DNA of 64,000 nt from Deltaproteobacteria bacterium. GTDB lineage: Bacteria > JADJOY01. Below the pieces are notes generated by a model. That model had not been told where the DNA came from. It searched no databases and worked only from the letters and a program-made list of their open reading frames with translations. Positions 55,732 through 63,807 of this stretch are shown here, in pieces (the stretch's first letter is position 1; each line of letters opens with the position of its first letter). Location: assembly GCA_016713535.1 (NCBI GenBank), contig JADJOY010000040.1, positions 36,281-100,280 of the forward strand. Reading direction: 5' to 3'. A program made the position numbers and the translations under genes.

Positions 55732-57292
55732 TCAGTGGCTCGATGACGACGGTGCCGCAGGCGCGGTCGCGCCGTCGAGCCTGAGCCGCGCCACCTCCGT
55801 GATCCCCTGGCGTCCATAGTCGATCGACTCGCCGAGGATCCGCGCAACCTCCGCGGGCGCGTGGAAGCCCATCGAGTTCTCCGCGTTGATCAGGTCCGCG
55901 CGCCACTGGGCGCGGCGCTGCAGCTTGCGCGCGCTCGCAAGCTCATCGTCGCTCGCGCCCGCCGCCTTGGCGTCCCGGATCGCGACGATCAGCTCGACCA
56001 GCGCGATCTCGGCTCGATCGAGCAGGCCCTTGGTGCGGGCCTGGATCCCGTCGACCCGCGCCTGGAGCTCGGTCTCCGGTGTAGTTGTGGCACGTTTGGC
56101 ACGACTGGTTGACGTGCGCCATGGGCGTCTGCACCTGGTGATCCGTGAACTTCATCGCGCCCTCGCGCTTGTACGGCATGTGGCAGTCGGCGCACGACAC
56201 ACCGCTGCGCGCGTGGATGCCCTGGCTCCAGGTCTCGAACTCGGGGTGCTGGGCCTTGAGGATCGGCGCGCCCGAGTCCTTGTGTGTCCAGTCGGTCCAG
56301 CCGACCTCGTCGTAGTAGGCCTCCATCTCCTCGGCCTTGAGGCCCTTGCTCCACGGGAACGTGAGCCGCTTCTGGTCGCCCTTGAAGTAGTACTCGACGT
56401 GGCACTGGCCACACGCGAGAGAGCGCATCTCCTGACGGCTCGCGAGCTGGTTGGGATCGTAGGGCGCCGCGCGATCGCCCTTGCGCCATTGCTCGATGCT
56501 CGGCAGGTGCGGAACGGGCTCGGCCGACGCGGCAAGGCTCGCGATGCCTTCGAGGAATGCGGGACGTGTGACACGCAGCCGCATCGACGCCGGATCGTGG
56601 CAGTCCAGGCACGTGATCGGATGCGTCACGAGCTTGGTGGCCTCGGCGTACGTCATCGGGTTGACCTTCTCCCAGCCTGCGAAGAGCTGCTTGCGCCCCG
56701 CGTCCGAGACGAGCGGGTCGGCGAGCGTCCCGGGCGCGCCGCTGTCGAGTCCGGCCTGGCGATAAGCGACCACGTTCGAAGCGTGGCAGTTGAGGCACGT
56801 CCCCGGCTGAGGTTTCTGCTTCACTCGCTCGGTCTCACGCTGGTCCTCGAGCATGAACGCGTGGCCGCGACGTTCGCGGTAGTCGATGGCGAACGCGTAG
56901 CCGTTGAAGATCGTGCGCAAGCGCGGGTCGCCGGCGAGCTTCGAGTCGGCCTTTGCCGCGTCCGACACGGCTTCCGCCGGCAGCCCGTCGCCCGAGCTCG
57001 GCGGGCGACCCTCACTCCACTTGAACCGTGCCCGCGAGTTGTCGGCAGTGCGGATGTAGCCGTCGTACTGTCGCGGGAAGTTCTTCCCCCACTCCGCGGC
57101 GTCGACCGTGGCCTCGGTGAGCTTCACGATCTCGACGGTGGTGCGCTGCGCCTCGAGCTTGCGGGCGTTGATGTTCGCGTAGAGCAGCATCGCCACCAGC
57201 GTGCCGGCCCCGAAGCCGACCGCCGCGACCACGAAAACCACCACCGCGAGTGAACGGCGAGAACGGGCTCGGGGTTCGGTCGTGGTGTTCAT
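55732..57292 (-). CDS. nrfA: Cytochrome c nitrite reductase NrfA (one frameshift)
   Basis: About 519 residues. Five heme motifs: CLNCH (166-170), CLDCH (228-232), CGQCH (294-298), CADCH (367-371), CQTCH (398-402). The first aligns with the E. coli active-site CWSCK, so the catalytic heme here has CxxCH instead of CxxCK. Catalytic residues are kept: Arg in LEDQRET, Tyr in CGQCHVEYYF, His in LKAQHPEFETW. It reduces nitrite to ammonium in the periplasm with six electrons. An N-terminal anchor is at about 13-38. One base is extra in the CC at 56076-56077 (plus strand); repair gives YTETELQARVDGIQ and a normal tail to 55732. ATG 57292 has AGGAGG six bases upstream. Confidence 0.92.
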
Positions 57293-57304
57293 GGTCGGCC
57301 TCCT

Positions 57305-57832
57305 TCAGTGGATCGGTCCGTGTGCGACGGCCGCGTGACAGCGCACGCAGTCGAGCCCGCCGGTCGTGTCCACGAGACCACCCGCCGGAGCGAACGCGAC
57401 CAGGCGGATCTCGTGGGTCGTCGCCGCGTGGCAGCGCACGCAGTTCTGCACGACGATGTGCCTGTCGGTGGGCGTGATCTGGATCGGCTCGTGGAAGTCC
57501 TGGAGCGTGAAGCCCTTCGAGTGCCGGTAGCCATGCTCCGCCTTGGCCAGGTACTTGGCGAGGACCGAGCTGTGCGGGACGTGGCAGTCGTTGCAGGTGG
57601 CGCGCGCGTGGTGCGGCCCTTTCGCCCAGCCGTCGAACTGCTCGTTCATGATGTGGCAATTCACGCACGCGGACGGGTCGTCCGAGAGGTAGGACGTGGC
57701 GCGCGCGTAATGCGCCGTGTATGCGACGGCCGTGACGAACGCCCCCAGCAAGGCACCGATCACCGCCGCGCCCGCGAGCCAGCGCTCCGATTGGTGGCGC
57801 AGCGGTGCGGCGCGGGGTGCGGGCGAGGACAC
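57305..57832 (-). CDS. nrfH: NrfH, membrane tetraheme quinol dehydrogenase
   Basis: 175 residues. An N-terminal membrane anchor (WLAGAAVIGALLGAFVTAVAY) and four CxxCH hemes: CVNCHIM (with the Met ligand next to it), CNDCHVP, CVRCHAA, CVRCHAAVAH. This is the NapC/NirT-type subunit that passes electrons from menaquinol to NrfA. GTG 57832 follows AAGGTGG at about six bases; upstream in-frame sequence lacks any membrane signal, which supports this start. Twelve bases separate it from nrfA. It is the first gene of the operon and divergent from the gene at 57899. Confidence 0.9.
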   Translation of the reverse strand: MSSPAPRAAPLRHQSERWLAGAAVIGALLGAFVTAVAYTAHYARATSYLSDDPSACVNCHIMNEQFDGWAKGPHHARATCNDCHVPHSSVLAKYLAKAEHGYRHSKGFTLQDFHEPIQITPTDRHIVVQNCVRCHAATTHEIRLVAFAPAGGLVDTTGGLDCVRCHAAVAHGPIH

Positions 57833-57898
57833 GGGCCACCACCTTATGCGAGACACACTCCGGTACCGAGCGGGTTGAGACGCCCGCGAGGTGGCGCC

Positions 57899-58600
57899 AT
57901 GCTGCCGCACGTGGGCCGAATCCACTGGATTTGCCGCGTGCTGCTGGTGCGCCCGGGGCGCGTGCTCGCCAACCTCGAGGTGGTCACTTCCTCGGGACAC
58001 GTCCGGCACGTGCCGAACGCATGGCAGCTCACGCTGGGCGTGGTTCGCATGTGGCACCGCATGGTGTTCCGTAGCGAAACCGTCGGGCTGTGCGTCTCGC
58101 ACCCGCCAAGGAGCAACTGGCGTGCCCGGGTCTTCCAGTATCGTCCGATCCGATTTCCGTTCCTGGTCTTCGAGCGTGCGATCGCCCCCCTCGACCTGAC
58201 CGGCTTGCTGAGCTCACCGGCGCGCGTGACGAGACACCTCCTCGGAACTCACCACGACGGAAAGCAAGCGGCGTACGACCTCGAGCTGCTCGCGTGCTAC
58301 CCGGGTGCGCTCGAGCGCCTGCGACACGAGGTGAACGCGCTGATCGGCCGGGACGACGCGCGCACGCGGTGGCTCCGCGATCTGGTGGTCTACGAGACCT
58401 ACCACGAGCGACTGCACGAGGCCGTCGAAGCGGCGCTGCGAGGCGACCTCGGGCTCACCCCGGAGGAGGCCACGAACCCGGACCTCTCGTTCGTGGGATT
58501 CCTCGCCTGGTGCGCCGCTCAACCCGGTACGGCGCGCGAAACCCTGGCCGCGTGGCGCGCCGATCGCTACCGTGCGGCAACCGGCCGGACTCCCTCCTGA
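57899..58600 (+). CDS. Unrecognised conserved-looking protein, divergent from nrfHA
   Basis: 233 residues, no signal peptide. Parts: GRVLANLEVVTSSGHVRHVPNAWQLTLGVVRMWHRM, SNWRARVFQYRPIRFPFLVFERAIAPLDLTGLL, and a helical C-terminal half with HHDGKQAAYDLELLACYPGALERLRHEVNAL and DLVVYETYHERLHEAVEAAL. No family is recognised. It has a consistent codon pattern and a GAGGTGG sequence before ATG 57899. It shares a 66-base divergent gap with nrfH, so a link to nitrite metabolism is possible but not shown. Confidence 0.6.
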   Translation: MLPHVGRIHWICRVLLVRPGRVLANLEVVTSSGHVRHVPNAWQLTLGVVRMWHRMVFRSETVGLCVSHPPRSNWRARVFQYRPIRFPFLVFERAIAPLDLTGLLSSPARVTRHLLGTHHDGKQAAYDLELLACYPGALERLRHEVNALIGRDDARTRWLRDLVVYETYHERLHEAVEAALRGDLGLTPEEATNPDLSFVGFLAWCAAQPGTARETLAAWRADRYRAATGRTPS

Positions 58601-58612
58601 GCGCGGCTCAGG
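58596..58612. terminator. Short hairpin between convergent genes
   Basis: CCTGAGC-GCG-GCTCAGG spans the stop codon of the unknown gene and reaches the last bases before the Dyp peroxidase stop. The stem is seven perfect pairs. Confidence 0.4.
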
Positions 58613-58613
58613 C

Positions 58614-59534
58614 TCAGGCCAGCCCGCGCAGCCGCTCCGCCGACGGGGCGAAGAAGTAGCCGCCGGAGACCGCGCGGGTGAACTCCATCAGTCGATCGTG
58701 CGCGCCATCGCCGCTGGTGCCGTACATGCGATGGAGCATCTTCTCGAAGGTCGAGAGAGTGCGGCAGTAGGCGATGAAGAGCAGGCCGTGCTCGCTGGTG
58801 GTGCCATAGGGGAAGCTGTGGCGGAGGATCTGCAGCTCCTCGCCGTGCTCCTCGATGACCACCCGGCTCACGTGCGAGGACGCGGGGCGAACGTCGTCGT
58901 CGAGCTCGCGGCTGTCCGGCTTGGTGCGCCCGACGATTCGCTCTTGCTCGGCGACCGGGATCGCCGACCAGCGCGCGAGGTCGTGGACGTAGCGATGCGA
59001 CGTCACGTAGCTGCCGCCCGCGAAGCTCGGATCCTCGTCGCCGATCAGCGCCGCGGCGGGGCGCTCGTCGCCGGCTGGATTTTCGGTGCCGTCGATGAAG
59101 CCCGTCAGGTCGCGGCCATCCAGGTAGCGAAAGCCCGCCACCTCGTCGAGCGGCCGTACCAGCTCACCGAGCGAGACGCGCACCCGGCGCGCCAGCTCGA
59201 ACGCCGCGTCGGTTCGGTTCGCGTGGACGTGGAGGAGCACGTCGCCACCGGTCGCGGGCGCGACCAGCGGTCCCGCGCCGATCGGCGAGAAGGCCCTGAG
59301 CTCACGCGGACGCACTCCCGGCGACACGCGCTCCCAGAGCTCGGCGCCGAACGACACCACCGACCGCAGGCCGGCGTCGGGCACCACCGATGCGACCTCG
59401 CCCTCGATGTCCCCGAGCGTCGCGAGCTTGGCGGCGATGCGCCCCGCATCGCGCGCGAGGTCGGTCGCCGACAACACCAGAAAGTGGGCCGCGGGCCCGG
59501 CCTCCGGCACGATTCCCGACTGAGGCTGGTTCAT
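58614..59534 (-). CDS. Dyp-type peroxidase
   Basis: 306 residues, no signal peptide. It has the family's GFIDGTENP motif (GxxDG) and, toward the end, RHSFPYGTTSEHGLLFIAYCRTLSTFEKMLHRMYG, with conserved Arg and aromatic residues of the heme pocket and a proximal His candidate in EEHGEELQILRH. It oxidises dyes, phenols or other substrates with H2O2 using heme. The length and motifs match bacterial cytosolic DypB-like forms. ATG 59534 follows GGGAG. No encapsulin gene is nearby, although some Dyp enzymes are encapsulin cargo. Confidence 0.88.
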   Translation of the reverse strand: MNQPQSGIVPEAGPAAHFLVLSATDLARDAGRIAAKLATLGDIEGEVASVVPDAGLRSVVSFGAELWERVSPGVRPRELRAFSPIGAGPLVAPATGGDVLLHVHANRTDAAFELARRVRVSLGELVRPLDEVAGFRYLDGRDLTGFIDGTENPAGDERPAAALIGDEDPSFAGGSYVTSHRYVHDLARWSAIPVAEQERIVGRTKPDSRELDDDVRPASSHVSRVVIEEHGEELQILRHSFPYGTTSEHGLLFIAYCRTLSTFEKMLHRMYGTSGDGAHDRLMEFTRAVSGGYFFAPSAERLRGLA

Positions 59535-59656
59535 CTCGATGGCTCCCTCGCGCTCGCGCGACGAGCGTCGTGACGTGAACTGAACAGGCGCGTTCTGCAC
59601 CGATCCGTTCGGATCGGCAAGTCACCCGGCGTGCGCTCGCGCAGCCCCCGCGGACG

Positions 59657-60274
59657 TCATCCGGGCGGGTCGTTCGCGCACAGCGCCGCGACCTCCCCGA
59701 GCGCTGCCTCCATCGCTCGATTCGCCGCCACGACACCCCCGGGCGGATCATCGCTCGAGGCCGGTACGGCCACGACCACGTCTCGCGTTGCCACCACCCG
59801 CCGCGCGTCGACCTCCACGAGCTGCACCCGCAGCGCGACCCGGACAAGGCTCGGATGGAACGAGAAATCCTGAACGAGCTCCACGACCTCGGTGTCGAGG
59901 CGCAACGTCGCGGCCACGCTGGTGGGCGCCTGCACCACCGCGGCGAAGCAGCCGGTGCTCTCGGCGGCGCGCGCGAGCAGCGGTTGCAGCATCCGCGCTG
60001 GTGTGTCGACCCACTGATGACGCGCGAAGTAGGCGAGCGCATGCGGCTCGGTCGCATACGCCATGCGCGGGCTGTCGAAGCCAGGGCCAGCGCGCGGGAT
60101 GCCGATCAGCAGCGTCGGCGCGGCGCCGGACGGACGCGGCGCCGGCGCGGGACCGCTCCACCCCAGCGCATGGAGGCTCGGCATCTCGGCCCGGCTCGGC
60201 CCGAACAGCGAGCAGGCGAGGGTCCCCAACAGGAGCCACGCGAAGAAAACCAGCGCGACCGGGTTCCGTCTCAC
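59657..60274 (-). CDS. ABC-transport auxiliary lipoprotein of the Mla-like operon
   Basis: 205 residues. Signal peptide with a lipobox (LLLGTLAC). The mature part fits the ABC-type auxiliary lipoprotein family (PqiC-like): PTLLIGIPRAGPGFDSPRMAYATEPHALAYFARHQWVDTPARMLQPLLARAAESTGCFAAVVQ and TLRLDTEVVELVQDFSFHPSLVRVALRVQLVEV. It is the outer-membrane-side part of lipid-transport systems with MlaD/PqiB-like proteins. It starts with GTG 60274, one base after the MlaD stop, and is the last gene of the operon. Confidence 0.82.
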   Translation of the reverse strand: MRRNPVALVFFAWLLLGTLACSLFGPSRAEMPSLHALGWSGPAPAPRPSGAAPTLLIGIPRAGPGFDSPRMAYATEPHALAYFARHQWVDTPARMLQPLLARAAESTGCFAAVVQAPTSVAATLRLDTEVVELVQDFSFHPSLVRVALRVQLVEVDARRVVATRDVVVAVPASSDDPPGGVVAANRAMEAALGEVAALCANDPPG

Positions 60275-60275
60275 G

Positions 60276-61219
60276 TCACTCTCCCGGCCCCGTGGGGAGC
60301 GGCGGGGCGCCGCGGATGATCATGCTCGGGTCGCGCTCGAGCCGCTGCACGATCCGCGTCAGCGACGCGGTCAGCTCGCGGGTCTCGGTCACCAGCCGGC
60401 CGAGCTCGGGCAACGACTGGCTGCCGAAGTCGCGCAGCTCGCCGCTGGTGGCGTCGACCGCGTGCTGCGCGCTCTCCATCGCCTCGCGTGCGCTGCCACC
60501 AGCGCGCGCCACCTCGTTCGCCATGCGCTCGACGGCGTCTGCGCTGGCGCGGATCCGGGCCACCACCTCGACGAGCTGAGCGCTGATCTGCGCCGTGTTC
60601 TCGAGCGTCCGCGCCGCCCCCACCACGCCCCGATCGATGACGTCCTGGCGCTCCGCCAGGGTGTGAGTGACGCGTTCGATGTCCGCCAGCGCGCGCTTGA
60701 GCGTCTGGCGGTTTTCCTCGTCGAGGAGCGAGTTCAGGCTCTGCGAGCTCTTCTCGAGCCCGGTGAGCAGCGAGGTCGCCCCCTCGTAGAGCTGGCTCAT
60801 CCGCGACGGCTCGCTGGCGATGACCGGGTAGCCTTAGCCCGGCCTGGCCGCGAGCGGTGGGGCCTCGCGCGACCCGCCGCCGAGGTCGACGTACGCGATG
60901 CCGGTGAGCCCCTGGCTCGACAGGACGGCCACCGAGTCGGTCTTCACCGGCGTGCCGTGGACGATGTCGAGGGTCAGGCGCTCGCTCGGATCACCAGGAT
61001 CGAGGGCGATCTCGCGGACCACTCCGACCTCGACGCCACGGCTAGCCACCAGCGTTCAGATTGAGCCGCCACCGATTCGCCCATAGACACCTGGTAGCAG
61101 TCTGATCGGCCGACGATAGCGCTTTCCAGGAGCCGAGCGACAGCACCGCGTAACGATCGCCGCCGAGAGGAGAGCAGCACGAAGCCGCCCACGATCGTGT
61201 AGCTCACCTTGCTTTCCAC
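60276..61219 (-). pseudogene. mlaD: MlaD-family MCE protein, broken by frameshifts and a nonsense codon
   Basis: About 314 residues if intact. The start ESKVSYTIVGGFVLL and the strand REIALDPGDPSERLTLDIVHGTPVKTDSVAVLSSQGLTGIAYVDLGGGS are typical of MCE/MlaD domains. The C-terminal part is a coiled coil-like region (SSQSLNSLLDEENRQTLKRALADIERV). Between 61050 and 61200 five or six frame changes are needed to read the expected TM and LNLNAPV strand. An in-frame TAA at 60834-60836 replaces the Glu expected in PGEGYPVIA. Either a decayed gene or a very poor stretch of sequence. GTG 61219 overlaps the MlaF end by 16 bases. Confidence 0.65.
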
Positions 61220-61989
61220 GCCTGGTCCCAGGCCGACCGTCCGCGCGGGCCATGGAAGTACTGGCTCAGCACCGGATGGTCGGACGTCGAAAGCTCCTTC
61301 ATGGTCCCCACGCCGAGGATGTGTCCGTCGGCCATGAAGGCCACGCGGTCGGCGACGCGCCAGAGGAGGTCGAGATCGTGGGTGATGACCACGAGCGTGA
61401 GCCCGAGGTTGTCGCGCAGGCTCCGCACCAGCTCGTCGAAGCCGGTGGCGCTGAGAGGATCGAGCCCGGCGGTGGGCTCGTCCAGGAACAACAGCTCGGG
61501 ATCGAGGGCCATCGCCCGCGCCAGGGCGGCGCGCTTGCGCATGCCGCCCGAGAGCTCGGCGGGGTACTTCGGGCCCGCCGCGGGCGGCAGCCCGGCGAGC
61601 GCGATCTTGACCGCGGCGAGCTCGTCGACGAGCCGCTCGCCGAGGTGCTCGTGCTCACGGATCGGCAGGGCCACGTTCTCGGCGACCGTGAGCGAGCTGA
61701 AGAGCGCGCCGCGCTCGAACATCACGCCCCAGCTTCGCCTGAGCGGCCGGGCCTCTTCCTCGCCCATGCCAGCGAGATCGTGGCCGAGCACGCAGATCGA
61801 GCCCGACGCGGGACGCTCGAGCAGGATCAGCTCGCGCAGCAGCGTCGACTTGCCGCACCCCGAGGCGCCCGCGAGCGCGAAGATCTCGCCGCGCCGGACC
61901 GTGAGGCTGACGTCCGCGTGGACCACCTGCGCGCCGAAGCGGGTGCAGACGTGGCGGACGTCGATCACGGTGTCGTCACGAGGGTCCAC
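61204..61989 (-). CDS. mlaF: Mla-type ABC transporter ATP-binding protein
   Basis: 261 residues. Walker A ALAGASGCGKSTLL, Q-loop region GVMFERGALFSSLTVAENV, signature LSGGMRKR, Walker B ELLFLDEPTAGLDPLS and switch His in VVITHDLDLL: a complete ATPase of the MlaF/Mkl group. It powers lipid movement between inner and outer membranes with the permease and MlaD protein. GTG 61989 lies two bases after the permease stop. The MlaD start overlaps its end. Confidence 0.9.
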   Translation of the reverse strand: MDPRDDTVIDVRHVCTRFGAQVVHADVSLTVRRGEIFALAGASGCGKSTLLRELILLERPASGSICVLGHDLAGMGEEEARPLRRSWGVMFERGALFSSLTVAENVALPIREHEHLGERLVDELAAVKIALAGLPPAAGPKYPAELSGGMRKRAALARAMALDPELLFLDEPTAGLDPLSATGFDELVRSLRDNLGLTLVVITHDLDLLWRVADRVAFMADGHILGVGTMKELSTSDHPVLSQYFHGPRGRSAWDQAWKAR

Positions 61990-61991
61990 GA

Positions 61992-63128
61992 TCAGATCCC
62001 CAGGTAGCTGAAGGCCACCGAGAACGCGGCGTCGGCGACGATCACCAGGAAGATCGACTGCACCACGCTCACCGTGGTCTGCCGGCCCACGCTCTCGGCG
62101 TCGCCGCTCACCTGGAAGCCCTGGTAACAACCGACCACCGCGATGATCGCGGCGAACACCGGCGCCTTGCCGATCCCGACCAGGTAGTCGGGGAGGTCGA
62201 TGGCGTGTTCGAAGCGGTCGAGGAAGTCGGCGTAGCCGACTCCGAGCGATGTCTTGGCCATCATCATGCCGCCCATCACCGCGAGCGCGTCCGCGTAGAC
62301 GACCAGCAGCGGTAACGCGATCGTGAGCGCGATCAGCTTGGGTAGCACCAGCAAGTCGAAGGGCGCGATACCGACCGTGCGCAGCGCGTCGATCTCCTCG
62401 GTGACCTTCATGGTGCCGATCTGAGCCGCGTACGCGGAGCCGGACCGCCCCGCGACGATGATCGCGGTGAGCAGCGGTGAGAGCTCGCGCAGCATCGCGA
62501 GCCCGACCAAGTCGGCCACGAAGATGTTGGCGCCGTACCGCTCGAGCTGGGTGGCTCCCTGGTACGCGATCACCACGCCCATCAGGAACGACAGCAGCCC
62601 GGTGATCGGTAGCGCCCGGAAGCCGGCGCTCTCGATGTTGTGGAGCACCGGGCGCCAGCGCAGGCGGCGCGGGTGACGGAGCACGGCGGTCGCGGCGAAG
62701 GCGCTCTCGCCCACGAAGCCGAGGATGCCGAGGAGCTGACGAATCGAGCGAGCGGCCAGCTCGCCGACGCGCGCGAGGGCACCCTTGCTGCGCGCTCGCA
62801 CGCTCTCGGCTCGATCCGCGACGCGCGCCCGGATCATCGCCACCAGCGCCTCGTGGTCGGGTCTCAGCCCGGCCACGCTCACCTCGTGGCGAGAGCGCGC
62901 GAGAGCTCGACGCGTCGACTCGAGCAGCCAGGCGCCCGCCGTGTCGAGCGCCGTCACGCGCGAGGCGTCGAGGATCAGCGGGCGGTCACGGGGCCACTCG
63001 AGGCGTGCGAGCTCCCGCTCGACGCCGCCGACCCGGCCGATCGTCCAGCACCCGGAGAACCGCGCCACCCCACCGTCGAGCGCAACGCGCGGCGCCCCCT
63101 CTCTCCCGAGCGGGTCCGGCGCGCGCAT
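61992..63128 (-). CDS. mlaE: Mla-type ABC permease with N-terminal STAS domain
   Basis: 378 residues. Residues 1-95 form a STAS-like domain (RVALDGGVARFSGCWTIGR ... LILDASRVTALDTAGAWLL). The rest is the MlaE permease: FLMGVVIAYQGATQLERYGANIFVADLVGLAMLRELSPLLTAIIVAGRSGSAYAAQIGTMKVTEEIDALRTVG, which is the family hallmark, and GKAPVFAAIIAVVGCYQGF. STAS at the N-terminus replaces the separate MlaB partner of E. coli. ATG 63128; 19 bases after the upstream unknown gene. Confidence 0.9.
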   Translation of the reverse strand: MRAPDPLGREGAPRVALDGGVARFSGCWTIGRVGGVERELARLEWPRDRPLILDASRVTALDTAGAWLLESTRRALARSRHEVSVAGLRPDHEALVAMIRARVADRAESVRARSKGALARVGELAARSIRQLLGILGFVGESAFAATAVLRHPRRLRWRPVLHNIESAGFRALPITGLLSFLMGVVIAYQGATQLERYGANIFVADLVGLAMLRELSPLLTAIIVAGRSGSAYAAQIGTMKVTEEIDALRTVGIAPFDLLVLPKLIALTIALPLLVVYADALAVMGGMMMAKTSLGVGYADFLDRFEHAIDLPDYLVGIGKAPVFAAIIAVVGCYQGFQVSGDAESVGRQTTVSVVQSIFLVIVADAAFSVAFSYLGI

Positions 63129-63147
63129 CGCTCATCTCCCATCCCCG

Positions 63148-63807
63148 TCACGGACGAGACGACGCGTCGCTCGCATCCAGACGCGAACGGCACACGGCGA
63201 GCGCCTCGGCGCGCATGTGCTGGAGCTGGTCCAGCAACCGCGCCACCGAGCCTGCGCGACCGCACACCCGCTCGACGTCCTCGAGTGGCAGGAAGCGGAT
63301 GGGCCCAACCGGGCTGGGGTCGGTCCCGTCGCGCGCGACGAGCCGCGCGCGGAGCACCGCGATCTCGCGAGCCGTGACGCGCGCTTGCGCGCCCCGCTCC
63401 CGGGTCAGATGGGCGCAGGTGTCGAACACCACCTCGGCGCGTGCGAGGACCTCGTCGAGCACCAGATCGAGGAACGGGATCCCGACGCGCCCGTTCGCTT
63501 CACAGCAAGCCCACACCGGCACCGTGTCGAGCTCGGGGAGGTCGACACCGGCGGTGAGGCGCTGCGTGCGCAAGGTATCGACGGAGAGACGCGGGTCCAG
63601 CGCGTGTTTCACGCCGAGACGCAGGAGATCGCGTAGGTACCGCATCGGCGCGAGATCGATGGCGAGCACCCGCCGCCCCCACGCCTCGTGGACGTCGTCC
63701 GCGCGCAGACGCAGCGGTTCGTTGATGCCCACCAGCTCGCCCGGAGTGGGCGGGCTCGCAGTCAGGTCGCTCGCGTCACCACGGGCCGTTCGCATCATCT
63801 CGCTCAT
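63148..63807 (-). CDS. Unrecognised protein leading the Mla-like operon
   Basis: 219 residues, no signal peptide. Predicted mixed alpha-beta; parts include DVHEAWGRRVLAIDLAPMRYLRDLLRLGVKHALDPRLSVDTLRTQRLTAGVDLPELDTVPVWACCEANGRVGIPFLDLVLDEVLARAEVVFDTCAHL read in segments, and a helical end (RVCGRAGSVARLLDQLQHMRAEALAV). A CC pair and two other Cys are seen. No family is recognised. AGGAGA six bases before ATG 63807 sets the start. Its place at the head of the operon suggests a link to lipid transport. Confidence 0.55.
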   Translation of the reverse strand: MSEMMRTARGDASDLTASPPTPGELVGINEPLRLRADDVHEAWGRRVLAIDLAPMRYLRDLLRLGVKHALDPRLSVDTLRTQRLTAGVDLPELDTVPVWACCEANGRVGIPFLDLVLDEVLARAEVVFDTCAHLTRERGAQARVTAREIAVLRARLVARDGTDPSPVGPIRFLPLEDVERVCGRAGSVARLLDQLQHMRAEALAVCRSRLDASDASSRP

